The notes under the pieces were generated by a model. That model was not told the DNA's origin. It worked only from the letters and a program-made list of their open reading frames with translations, and made no database searches. 64,000 nt of DNA from positions 62,001 through 126,000 of the forward strand of contig NZ_JALPVJ010000005.1 of the NCBI RefSeq assembly GCF_023544445.1. The letters are read 5' to 3'. Shown in pieces: positions 25,654 through 34,162 of the stretch; positions within the stretch are counted from its first letter, which is position 1, and every line of letters starts with the position of its first letter. This DNA is from Actinoplanes sp. M2I2 (lineage in GTDB: Bacteria > Actinomycetota > Actinomycetes > Mycobacteriales > Micromonosporaceae). The translations under genes and the position numbers were made by a program.

Positions 25654-26613
25654 ATGATTCAGACACGAGGCTTGACCAAGCACTTCAAGGACGTGCGCGC
25701 CGTCGACGGGATCGACCTCACCGTCGCGCCGGGCGAACTGGTCGCGCTGCTCGGCCCGAACGGCGCCGGCAAGTCCACGACGCTGCGCATGCTGACCACC
25801 CTGATCCCGCCGACGTCGGGGACGGCCGAGGTGGCCGGTTACGACGTGGTGCGCCACCAGCGCGAGGTGCGCCTGCGGATCGGCTACATCGGCCAGGGCA
25901 ACGGCGCCGGCCACAGTCAGCGCGGCCGCGACGAGCTGATCAGCCAGGGACGGGCGTACGGGCTGAGCGTGCGCGACGCCCGGACCCGGGCCGGCAGCCT
26001 GATCGACTCGCTCGGCCTGGCCGAGGTGGCCGACCGCCGGGTCTCGACCCTCTCCGGTGGGCAGCGCCGGCGGCTCGACATCGCGATGGGTCTGATCCAC
26101 GCGCCCGAACTGCTCTTCCTGGACGAGCCCTCGACCGGTCTCGACCCGCAGAACCGGGCGAACCTGCAGGAGCACATCCTCAGCCTGCGGGCCGAGCACG
26201 ACACGACGATCGTGCTGACCACGCACTATCTCGACGAGGCCGACTCGATGGCCGAACGGGTCATCGTGATCGACCACGGCCGGATCATCGCCGACGACAG
26301 CCCGGCGAGGCTCAAGGCCGAGCACGTGGGCGACCGCATCACCCTCGGCTTCGACGCCGAGCTCGACGCGGCCGGGGCGGCCGCCACGCTCGCGCCCCTG
26401 GCCCCGCAGCGGCGGGGGAACCGGCTCGTCGTCACGACACAGGACGCTCCCCGGCGGGTGCCCGGAATCCTCGACGACCTGCGGGCGGCCGGACATCCCG
26501 CCGCCGAGGTCGAGGTGACCCGTCCCACTCTCGACGACGTCTTCCTCGTGCTGACCGGGCGCAGCCTGCGCGAGGGCGGCGCCGCCGAGACCCGTGAACT
26601 CGTGGAGGTCTGA
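25654..26613 (+). CDS. ABC transporter ATP-binding protein (DrrA-like, drug/lipid export)
   Basis: 319 aa. Walker A GPNGAGKST, signature LSGGQRRRLDIAMGL, Walker B LLFLDEPSTGLDP and the H-loop TTHYLDEAD are intact. The C-terminal extension ends VEVTRPTLDDVFLVLTGRSLR, typical of DrrA-type ATPases that power an ABC-2 exporter. It is encoded with the permease 3 bp downstream and is divergent from the WYL regulator. Substrate unknown; the family exports drugs, antibiotics or lipids. Confidence 0.93.
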   Translation: MIQTRGLTKHFKDVRAVDGIDLTVAPGELVALLGPNGAGKSTTLRMLTTLIPPTSGTAEVAGYDVVRHQREVRLRIGYIGQGNGAGHSQRGRDELISQGRAYGLSVRDARTRAGSLIDSLGLAEVADRRVSTLSGGQRRRLDIAMGLIHAPELLFLDEPSTGLDPQNRANLQEHILSLRAEHDTTIVLTTHYLDEADSMAERVIVIDHGRIIADDSPARLKAEHVGDRITLGFDAELDAAGAAATLAPLAPQRRGNRLVVTTQDAPRRVPGILDDLRAAGHPAAEVEVTRPTLDDVFLVLTGRSLREGGAAETRELVEV

Positions 26614-26616
26614 GCC

Positions 26617-27354
26617 GTGACGACTTTGATCAGCGACACCGGCACGGTCTTCAGCCGCGAGCTGCGACCGGTGCTGCGCGACCCGTTCACGATCATCTTC
26701 TCGATGGTCCAGCCCCTGGTGTTCCTGGCGCTGTTCACCCCGCTGCTGCCGGGCCGGGACGCGCTGCAGTGGTTCGTGCCCGGCATCATCGTGATGTCGT
26801 GCCTGTTCGCGTCGTCGATGACCGGCTCGAACCTGCTCTTCGAGATCCAGACCGGCTCGCACGAGCGGATGCTGGTCACCCCGCTGCGGCGGCCGGCCCT
26901 GCTGATCGGCCGGGCTCTCAAGGAGATCGTCCCGATGGTCGCGCAGGCCGCCCTGATCGTGGCGGTCTGTGTGCCCTTCGGGTTCCGGTTCGATGTGCTG
27001 GGCGCGCTGGCCGGACTCCTCATCCTGGCCACCTTCTGCGTCGGGCTGGGCGCTTTCTCGTACACGCTGGCCCTGGCGGCCAAGAACCAGGAGTGGGTCT
27101 TCTGGACTGTGCAGCAGACCCTGCTCTTCCCGCTGTTGCTGCTGGCCGGGGTGCTGCTGCCGATCGACGACGGCCCGGGCTGGCTGCGGGCTCTGGCCCG
27201 GGGCAACCCGCTGAGTTACGTGGTCGACGCCGAACGGTCGCTGTTCAACGGCGAGATCTGGACGACGGCCACGCTCGGCGGGCTGATCGCCGCCGTGGCC
27301 GTGGCCGCGCTGGGAGTCTGGGCCGGGGTGCGGGCCATGCGCCGGTCCGACTGA
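26617..27354 (+). CDS. ABC-2 type transporter permease (DrrB-like)
   Basis: 245 aa with about six membrane helices and the ABC-2 layout: ELRPVLRDPFTIIFSMVQPLVFLALF at the start, the GSNLLFEIQTGSHERMLVTPLRRPALLIGRALKE segment, and the conserved end LARGNPLSYVVDAERSLF. GTG start 4 nt after the ATPase stop, so translationally coupled. It makes a two-component exporter with the preceding protein. Confidence 0.92.
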   Translation: MTTLISDTGTVFSRELRPVLRDPFTIIFSMVQPLVFLALFTPLLPGRDALQWFVPGIIVMSCLFASSMTGSNLLFEIQTGSHERMLVTPLRRPALLIGRALKEIVPMVAQAALIVAVCVPFGFRFDVLGALAGLLILATFCVGLGAFSYTLALAAKNQEWVFWTVQQTLLFPLLLLAGVLLPIDDGPGWLRALARGNPLSYVVDAERSLFNGEIWTTATLGGLIAAVAVAALGVWAGVRAMRRSD

Positions 27355-27380
27355 TCGCCGGGGACCGCTACCGTCGGCTG

Positions 27381-28445
27381 GTGTTCAAGCTCCTGGGCCG
27401 GCTCGTCGAAGGTCTCGCTCCCCGCTCCTCGGATCCCGACAACCCACCACGCCGGCACAATCCGGACGCCGTGGTCGATTGCGCCGTCTATCAGGCCGGG
27501 CGGCGCCGGCCCGGCACCATGCACTACGCCTCGGCGCACCGGCGCCGGGGCGAGTTCGTCTGGCTGGGTCTGCACGAGCCCGACCTGGTGACCATGCGGT
27601 CGGTCGCCGGCACCTTCGACCTGCACGAGTTGCTCGTCGAGCAGACCACCGAGGGCGGGCACCGGCCGCTGATCGAGACGATCGGCGACGTGACCCGGCT
27701 GGTGTTGCGAACCGCCCGTTACGTCGAGCACGACGAACTGACGGCCACCAGTGAAGTCGTCGACACCGGCGATGTGACCCTGCTGATCGGCCCCTGGTTC
27801 GTCATCACGGTGCGTCACGGCTCGGCGGGCGCGCTGTGGCCGGTGCGCCAGGAGGTCGAGAGGCGGCCGGAGCTGATGCGCAACGGGCCGTGGGCGGTCG
27901 CCTACGCGGTGGCGAACCGGCTGGTCGACGACTACCTCGCCGTCTCGACGGAGGTGGAACGCGACCTCGAACGGCTCGAGGAGGAGACCTTCGCCACCCG
28001 TCGCCGGGCCGACGTGTCGCACTTCTACCAGCTCAAACGCGAGATGGTCGAGCTCAAGCGAGCCGTGCTGCCGCTGCAGGAGCCGCTCGCCCGGCTGCTC
28101 GAGCTCGAGGTGGTCCCGCCGGGTCTGCGTCCCTACCTCGTCGACGTGCGGGAGCGGCTGGCCCGCGCGACCGACCGGGTGGCCGGCTTCGACGATCTGC
28201 TCAACTCGGTCCTGCAGGCCCGGCTGACCCAGGTCACGCTGGAGCAGAACGACGACATGCGCATGATCGCGGCCTGGGCCGCCATCGCCGCCGTACCGAC
28301 CGTCGGTGCCGGGATTTATGGGATGAACTTCACGAATATGCCCGGGATCGACTCCCAGTATGGGTTCTGGGTGACCATTGTGATACTTCTTCTCGTCTGT
28401 AGCGGCCTCTTCTGGCGTTTCAAACGAGCGGGTTGGTTGTCATGA
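27381..28445 (+). CDS. CorA-family divalent cation transporter
   Basis: 354 aa. A large N-terminal cytoplasmic domain (FVWLGLHEP, HELLVEQT, IGPWFVITVRHG) precedes a long helix and two C-terminal membrane helices. The pore motif YGMNF follows the first helix, as in all CorA Mg2+/Co2+ channels. The GTG at 27381 was chosen because upstream sequence in this frame lies inside the ABC permease gene. It begins 26 bp after the exporter and could be cotranscribed, but a functional link is not evident. Confidence 0.9.
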   Translation: MFKLLGRLVEGLAPRSSDPDNPPRRHNPDAVVDCAVYQAGRRRPGTMHYASAHRRRGEFVWLGLHEPDLVTMRSVAGTFDLHELLVEQTTEGGHRPLIETIGDVTRLVLRTARYVEHDELTATSEVVDTGDVTLLIGPWFVITVRHGSAGALWPVRQEVERRPELMRNGPWAVAYAVANRLVDDYLAVSTEVERDLERLEEETFATRRRADVSHFYQLKREMVELKRAVLPLQEPLARLLELEVVPPGLRPYLVDVRERLARATDRVAGFDDLLNSVLQARLTQVTLEQNDDMRMIAAWAAIAAVPTVGAGIYGMNFTNMPGIDSQYGFWVTIVILLLVCSGLFWRFKRAGWLS

Positions 28446-28473
28446 TCCACGTCACCCGGAGTGACCGGATGAC

Positions 28474-28493
28474 GCGCCTGGGACCTCAGGCGC
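28474..28493. terminator. Possible terminator after CorA gene
   Basis: GCGCCTG-GGACCT-CAGGCGC, a perfect 7-bp stem 28 bp after the stop. A smaller dyad GTCAC-CCGGA-GTGAC lies just before it (28451-28465). Confidence 0.45.
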
Positions 28494-28638
28494 ACCAAGC
28501 ATCGACCGAACGGCCAACCGGATTCGCCGCTTCCCTGATCGTCCATAACGGACAGTATGTGAAGATCCAGCCGCTCTCCCGTAGCACCCGAAACCGGCGA
28601 GTATCTACGCTTCCATCGTCGTTCTCTGGGGAGGCTGT

Positions 28639-31257
28639 GTGACCGCGACCGAGGTCAGAATGCCGCAAGGCTCGGTGCCGAAACCGGCCGGACGCCGCAG
28701 CAGCATCGTGACCGCCCTGAAAGGGCACGTCGACCTGTTCCTGAACGCCGGATCGCTCATCGCGACCACGGCGATCACCTCGCTGTTCGGATTCGCCTAC
28801 TGGTGGGTCGCCGCGCGTACGGCGTCGCCCGAGGCGGTCGGCCAGGCATCGGCCGCGGTGTCCGCGATGACGCTGATCGGCACCATCGGCATGTTCGGCA
28901 TGGGCACCATGCTGATCTCCGACCTGTCGCAGCTGCGCGGGCCCAAGTGGGAGCTGATCACCACCTGTCTGCTCGTGGCCGGCAGCGCCGCCACGGTCGG
29001 TGGCATCGTCTACGTGGCCGTCGCCCAGCTGTGGATCCCGGGCCTGCAGGAGGCGCTCGGCGGCACGTTCGGCAGCGTCCTGCTCATCGCCGGCATCGCG
29101 ATCAACGCGGTCACCCTGGTGCTCGACGAAGCCCTGGTCGGCCTGCTCAAGGGTCCGTTGCAACTGATGCGCAACGCCTGGTTCGCGGTGATCAAGCTGG
29201 TGCTGCTGGGCGGTCTCGCCCTCGCGCCGATCACGCTGACCGGCAACGAGCTGCTGCTCACCTGGGTGTCCGGCATCGTGCTGTCCACCGCGATCCTGAG
29301 CGTCGCGCTGCGCCGCCGCCGCGTCATCGACTCCGCCCGCCCGCGGCTCGCGCTGCTCAAGGGCCGCGGCAAGTCGACCTTCGACCACAACCTGCTCAAC
29401 CTGGCGACCTACCTGCCGCGCGCGGCGCTGCCGCTGATCGTCACCGCGGTGCTGTCGGCCGAGGCCAACGCGTCGTTCTACACGGCCTTCATGGTGCTGT
29501 CGTTCCTCGCCATGGTCCCCGGCAACGTGGCCCTCACCCTGTTCGCGGTGGCCAGCGGCGACAAGCGGGCGCTGACGTCCAAGGTGCGGGTCGGTCTGCT
29601 GATCTGCCTGGGCGGGGGTGTCCCGGTCGCGCTGGCGGTCTCGTTCCTGGCCCACCCGATCATGTCGCTGTTCGGCGCGGAGTACGCCGAGACGGCCGGG
29701 GACGCGCTGCGCATCCTCGCGCTGACCTATGTGCCGTTCGTCTTCCTGCACTTCTTCATGGCGATCTCGCGCGTGCAGGACAGGGTGCGCGGCGCCGGCA
29801 TCTTCGCGCTCTTCGCCGGGGCGGCCGAGCTGGGCGCCGCCTGGTACGGCGGCAGCACCGGCGGCCTGACCGACCTGGTCATGTGGGTCGCCATCGTGAT
29901 GGCCGTCGAGGCGGTCCTGGTCGCGCCGACCGTCCTGCGGGTCGTCTTCGGTGGCGCCAAGCGCCGCGGCGACAACGCGAACACCACGGTCATGACGCTG
30001 CACGAGCGCGCGTGGCTGCCCCTGGAGTACATCCGGACCGTCGGACCGCTGTACGGCGTGACCGTCGACGGCGTACGCCGGGCTCTGATCGGTCTGCACG
30101 CGGCCGACCCCAAGCACCGCGCCGTCTCCAAGCTCGACCGCGTCGGCGCCCGCTGGGAACACATGAACGGCGCCGAGTTCGCCCAGTTCGTGCACCGCGC
30201 CGTGCAGGACTCCGGCGACTGGTCGCTCGACATGGACGGCATGACCCGCAAGCTGCAGTCCGAGCCGCGCGGCATCCACCCGATCCGCATCCTCGTCGGC
30301 GCCGGCTACGTGGCGATCAAGGTCTCCCACGCGTACGGCGACGCCGGCCCCGTGAACCTGCTGGTCCACGAGCTGATCCAGGCGGCCGGCCAGGGTCGGG
30401 CCGCGGTGATCCCGCCGCTCGAGCGCAACCGGATGGCGCTGCCCAAGGCCTGGTGGAAGCAGTTCGGCACCAAGCCGGCCCGGTGGAAGGAAGGCATCAG
30501 CTTCGCCCGCCCGCCGGAGCCCGAAGAGACCCGCATGCGCAAGTGGCAGCCCAACCTGACCGTGCGCTCGGCCCGCTCGGCCACCACGCTCAAGCTCATG
30601 CGCCAGTGGCGCGACGAGTACTCCCCCGGCGTCACGACGTCGGCGATCACGTTCGCGGCCTTCACCGCGGCGCTGCACCAGCTGGGCCTCAAGCCCGACA
30701 CCGGTGGCGCCACGTTCCTGGCCGACGGACGGCGCTTCCTCGACAAGGACACCCGGATCGACAGCAACTTCTGCATGGGGCCGTACCTGTCCCCGCAGAA
30801 CATGATGGACCCAGCGTCGATCAACACGACCATCAAGAACGAGCTGGCCACCGGCCGCATCCTCACGATGATGGTGCTGCGCGAAGGCAAGATCGCTCTG
30901 GACGGCGCGCCCGGCATGCCCGACCCGTACCCCTCGGAACTGGCCATCCCGCCACGGCCCCGGCTGACCTTCAGCAACCAGGGCCGGCACGACCTGCTCG
31001 GCGACCTGCCCTGGTCGGTCGGGCCGGAGTGGCGGGTCAACCTGAGCGTCCCGACGCTGAACAGCCCCGAGGGCGTCACGCTGACCACCAGCGAGATGAA
31101 CGGCGTGCTCCACCTGGAGGCGACGTTCCACGCGTCGACCTTCGACCCCAACCTGATCTCCAAGGCGATGGAGATGGTCCTCACCGACCCGTCGGCGCTG
31201 ATCATGAACGCCCGCCAGGAATCGGACGAGCAGACCCAGATCCTCGCTTCGGTCTGA
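28639..31257 (+). CDS. Polysaccharide/lipid flippase fused to an HxxxD acyltransferase (condensation-like) domain
   Basis: 872 aa. Residues about 30-445 carry some 12-14 membrane helices in the pattern of Wzx/MVF oligosaccharide-lipid flippases (SLFGFAYWWVAARTASPEAVGQA, GNVALTLFAVASGD). Residues about 455-865 are soluble. They resemble CoA- or carrier-dependent acyltransferases/condensation domains, with H564-A-Y-G-D568 in VSHAYGDAG matching the HxxxD catalytic motif, and later SFARPPEPEETRMRKW and FSNQGRHDLLGDLPW. One chain may thus flip a glycolipid and acylate it. GTG start with SD GGGGAGG. It is monocistronic, with its own terminator. The substrate is unknown; the acyltransferase assignment rests on the motif. 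Confidence 0.75.
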   Translation: MTATEVRMPQGSVPKPAGRRSSIVTALKGHVDLFLNAGSLIATTAITSLFGFAYWWVAARTASPEAVGQASAAVSAMTLIGTIGMFGMGTMLISDLSQLRGPKWELITTCLLVAGSAATVGGIVYVAVAQLWIPGLQEALGGTFGSVLLIAGIAINAVTLVLDEALVGLLKGPLQLMRNAWFAVIKLVLLGGLALAPITLTGNELLLTWVSGIVLSTAILSVALRRRRVIDSARPRLALLKGRGKSTFDHNLLNLATYLPRAALPLIVTAVLSAEANASFYTAFMVLSFLAMVPGNVALTLFAVASGDKRALTSKVRVGLLICLGGGVPVALAVSFLAHPIMSLFGAEYAETAGDALRILALTYVPFVFLHFFMAISRVQDRVRGAGIFALFAGAAELGAAWYGGSTGGLTDLVMWVAIVMAVEAVLVAPTVLRVVFGGAKRRGDNANTTVMTLHERAWLPLEYIRTVGPLYGVTVDGVRRALIGLHAADPKHRAVSKLDRVGARWEHMNGAEFAQFVHRAVQDSGDWSLDMDGMTRKLQSEPRGIHPIRILVGAGYVAIKVSHAYGDAGPVNLLVHELIQAAGQGRAAVIPPLERNRMALPKAWWKQFGTKPARWKEGISFARPPEPEETRMRKWQPNLTVRSARSATTLKLMRQWRDEYSPGVTTSAITFAAFTAALHQLGLKPDTGGATFLADGRRFLDKDTRIDSNFCMGPYLSPQNMMDPASINTTIKNELATGRILTMMVLREGKIALDGAPGMPDPYPSELAIPPRPRLTFSNQGRHDLLGDLPWSVGPEWRVNLSVPTLNSPEGVTLTTSEMNGVLHLEATFHASTFDPNLISKAMEMVLTDPSALIMNARQESDEQTQILASV

Positions 31258-31326
31258 GACAAGCAGGTTCAGATCCTCGTTCCGCTCTGACAAGCAGGCT
31301 CTAATCCTCGTTCCGGTCTGAGACAA
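31230..31326. repeat. Three ~33-bp tandem repeats spanning the flippase stop codon
   Basis: Copies 31230-31262, 31263-31293 and 31294-31326 share ATCCTCGYTYCGSTCTGAGACAAGCAGG-type sequence. The first holds the last codons and the stop (31255-31257) of the flippase-acyltransferase gene, so the gene's 3' end has been duplicated twice downstream. Confidence 0.88.
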
Positions 31327-31331
31327 CGCGA

Positions 31332-31360
31332 GCGCCCGGCCAGGTCAGCTGGCCGGGCGC
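31332..31360 (+). terminator. Terminator of the flippase-acyltransferase gene
   Basis: GCGCCCGGCCA-GGTCAGC-TGGCCGGGCGC, a perfect 11-bp stem with a 7-nt loop, directly after the tandem repeat. Confidence 0.8.
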
Positions 31361-32068
31361 GCTTATGTCCGGCGTGGGTCGCCGCTCATGTCCGGCGGAT
31401 CTCAGCCGCCCTCGCTCATCCGACGCCGCGATGGTGGCGCCTCTTATGTTCCGGCACCCCGGTGCCGCTTTCCTCGGCCGCGCCCGGAGCCTCGGGCCGG
31501 CGGTCGCGGAGACCCGCTCATCGCCGTGATCACGGCGTCATCGACCGTCTCAACCCCGTCGCGCGGCTGATCCTCGTGCGCTGATCATGCTATAACGCCG
31601 ATTGCGGCTTTTAACCCATTTCGTACGAGCCATGGCCGGTTTCGCCGTCGCCGGTGCTCAACGCCGGTCAGCCGACCGAACGAGCAGCCCACGCCAGGAG
31701 CGACCGGCCGGGTGGATGCCGGCGCGGGATCGGGAGAAGCCGACGCGTGCGCAGGCGCCGCCGGCAGCGCGCGCTCTCGTGACAGGCCGCGGGCGCGGAG
31801 CGGGCCCCGGCTCACCGACGCAATCGGCGGTCCCGGGACCCGCAGTTTCAACTCATCCGGCTTCCGCCGAGCCCTCGTTCGGCTTCCGGCGATTTCTCAG
31901 GCGGCTCCCACGGAGTCCTCACGCAGCTTCCGCCGAATCCTGGTCAGGCCCCTACGGAGCCTCACCCGACGGCTGCGGAGCCGGACTCGGCGCTACCCCC
32001 GCCCTTGGAGTCCGTGAGGCGCTCACCAGACGGGATGTGGTGCAAAGAATCCGGAGACAGTCTTCGTA
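31361..32068. other. Long stretch without a supported gene
   Basis: About 700 bp. I see a perfect 16-bp palindrome CGCCGTGATCACGGCG at 31522-31537, a small stem-loop with TTTT near 31600, and a degenerate repeat of roughly 30 bp (CGGCTTCCGCCGA variants) at about 31855-31995. No frame shows a known protein. Confidence 0.5.
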
Positions 32069-33067
32069 CTAGACAGCGGGCGGGGTGCTCGCGCTGGCGG
32101 ACGGCGAGGGCCGCTGGGTGGACGGCCGGCTCGGGCGGTCGTCGCCGCCGGTTGCAGGGCGGCCATCGCCGGGGCGGCCATCACTCGGGCGACCATCACT
32201 CGGGCGACCATCACCGGGGCGGCCATCACCCGGGCGACCATCACCGGGGCGGCCATCACTCGGGCGACCATCACTCGGGCGACCATCACCGGGGCGGCCA
32301 TCACTCGGGCGACCATCACCGGGGCGGCCATCACTCGGGCGACCATCACCGGGGCGGCCATCACTCGGGCGACCATCACCCGGACGACCATCACCGGGGC
32401 GACCGTCATCGGGGCGACCGTCGCTCGGGCGACCGTCACCGGGGCGACCGTCACCCGGACGACCATCACCCGGACGGCCATCACCCGGACGACCATCACC
32501 GGGGCGACCATCGCCCGGACGACCATCGCCCGGACGACCATCACCGGGGCGACCATCACCCGGACGGCCATCACCCGGACGACCATCACCGGGGCGACCC
32601 GGGCCGCCGTGGTGGTCGTTGTTGCGCAGAACCGGCAGCGAGAGCGAGAACGACTTGAACTGGGTGCGGTCGCGGCGGCCGCACGTGTCGAACGAGATGG
32701 TGGCGCGCAGGCGGGCGACACTGGCCCGGTCGAAGTCGGGGTTGACCTCGAAAGCGGTGAAGTCCGTGCGGCCCGGCCGCAGCGAGTCGCCGCGGGTGAA
32801 GGACGCGAAGCGCTTGCGGCCCGGGTACTCGACATCCACGTCACGACCGCTGACCCGCACCTCGACGTCACAGATCGGGCGATCCGTACGCCAGTAGAGC
32901 TTGACCAAGCTGTCCGTGTTGGCCTTGACCGCACCCAGCCAGCTGGAAGCCGGCTGCGGGCCCTTCACGGGCGCCGCCGAGGCGGGCGACGTCGCGGTCA
33001 CCGCAGCCATGCCGAGCGTCGCGGTGGCCATGGCCACCAGCGTCCCGATGCGCTGACTGTTGTTCAT
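32069..33067 (-). CDS. Secreted protein with a C-terminal GRPxD pentapeptide-repeat tail
   Basis: 332 aa. A signal peptide with Ala-x-Ala cleavage (TATSPASAAP, about residue 32) is followed by a roughly 110-residue domain with two Cys (PICDVEVRVSGRDVDVEYPG; ATISFDTCGRR). About 30 copies of GRP[G/S/D]D then make up some 150 residues, and a Ser/Pro tail ends the protein. SD GGAGG is 8 nt before the ATG. The repeat is not the Gly-x-y pattern of collagen. The head domain is not one I can name; an exported wall- or surface-associated protein is likely. Confidence 0.75.
   Translation of the reverse strand: MNNSQRIGTLVAMATATLGMAAVTATSPASAAPVKGPQPASSWLGAVKANTDSLVKLYWRTDRPICDVEVRVSGRDVDVEYPGRKRFASFTRGDSLRPGRTDFTAFEVNPDFDRASVARLRATISFDTCGRRDRTQFKSFSLSLPVLRNNDHHGGPGRPGDGRPGDGRPGDGRPGDGRPGDGRPGDGRPGDGRPGDGRPGDGRPGDGRPGDGRPSDGRPDDGRPGDGRPGDGRPSDGRPGDGRPSDGRPGDGRPSDGRPGDGRPSDGRPSDGRPGDGRPGDGRPGDGRPSDGRPSDGRPGDGRPATGGDDRPSRPSTQRPSPSASASTPPAV
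32160..32608. repeat. ~30 copies of a 15-bp tandem repeat (coding)
   Basis: Units of type GACCATCACCGGGGC or GGCCATCACTCGGGC, about 30 in a row, encode GRPxD on the minus strand. Higher-order blocks of 30-45 bp are visible, which suggests recent expansion. Confidence 0.92.
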
Positions 33068-34162
33068 GTGCAGATCCTCCAGTGGCTGATGGTGGTCCGG
33101 CGGAACGTCAACCGACAAACCGGACACTATGACCACCAAACGATCCTGGCGCCGCTTTACGCCCTGCTTCGGACGGAGTTCTTCTTTTTGAACTAAATGT
33201 TCAGCGACCGGTGGGCCGAAAAGACGATGCCGATCAACTCCCGATTCGCAGCCCGCCCAACCCACCGAAATAGACGCGACAGAAGGGCCCGCCATTCTCG
33301 CGAGTGAAGATCAACAATTGAGCGATATGCCGTGCCACCAGCACTTATAGGCGATTCCAAGAATCTCTCACCAATCAGGCCGCCGAGGTGATCGGTCGCG
33401 CCGGGGTGTGAACTGACCAGAGCACCACGCTGGAGGGAAGACCGACACAGGCGCTCCATGGTCGGTGGCGCCGCGCCCCGCACGAACGGTCGGACACACG
33501 ACAGCCACAGCGGCGACCGGAGCGGGCGGCACGGCAACAACGGGTGGCACCGAACGCCGGCGCGGTCAGGGAGAAGGCCTGATCAGGGACCACGGCGCGA
33601 CCACGATGGGCTCCGGCGAGACCAACAGCACACGTCGCACGAGGACCGGTTCAGGAACGACCACGAACCCAGCACTATGAGCCCGGCGACGCCGGCCAAG
33701 CGCGCGCTGAACGCCGGCACGGACCGTCGCGTGGGCGAGGCGGCGGCAGGGGCCGAGATCCATGGGCCGAGGCGGCCCACGACGACCACGCAGACCGGGC
33801 CGCGAGCCGAGACGGCCCAGTACGACCACGCTTACCGAGCCGGTGAGCCGGAGCGGTCCAGAAGGACCACACTTTCCGGGCCGGTGAGCCGGAGCGGTCC
33901 AGAAGGACCACACTTTCCGGGCCGGTGAGCCGGAGCGGTCCAGAAGGACGACACAGAGCGGGCGCGTGGGCCGGGGCGGCGGCGTGGGCCGGGGGTTGTG
34001 GGATGCCGGCGAGGCTGATCACTGGGAGTGCCGTCGGCGCGTGGTGACGTACTCGGAGGGGTGGGGTTTGGGGTTTCGCGTTGGTTCTCTCGTAAGACTC
34101 GGCCTCTCGTGGCGGTCTCATGCAGGACGATGGAGGGCGCTCGAGCAGGGATGGGAGAACTG
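33068..34162. other. 1.1-kb divergent intergenic region, GC-poorer at left, repeat-rich at right
   Basis: The left part (33070-33420) is less GC-rich than its surroundings and holds the promoter side of the GRPxD gene. The right part (33760-33960) holds a 41-bp tandem repeat. A minus-strand open frame at 33193-33459 lacks family motifs and I do not call it. No RNA gene was recognised. Confidence 0.5.
33840..33954. repeat. 41-bp tandem repeat with internal dyad GGTCC-AGAA-GGACC
   Basis: Units start at 33840, 33881 and 33922 (the last partial); one or two decayed copies precede them. Each unit contains GGTCCAGAAGGACC, which can form a 5-bp stem or a 14-bp palindromic protein site. It lies about 200 bp upstream of the DUF2750 gene. 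Confidence 0.85.

Noticed and set aside
28486..31326. Long minus-strand open frame (946 codons) opposite the flippase gene
   Set aside because: It is an antisense by-product of high-GC codon bias; its product has biased His/Arg/Gly composition, no motifs and no SD, whereas the plus strand encodes a clear membrane protein.
32160..32608. CRISPR array or non-coding satellite
   Set aside because: The 15-bp period keeps a reading frame and encodes GRPxD in a gene with a signal peptide and SD; there are no spacers.
33193..33459. Small minus-strand gene in the GC-poorer patch
   Set aside because: No SD, no homologous motif and no codon bias; composition looks random.
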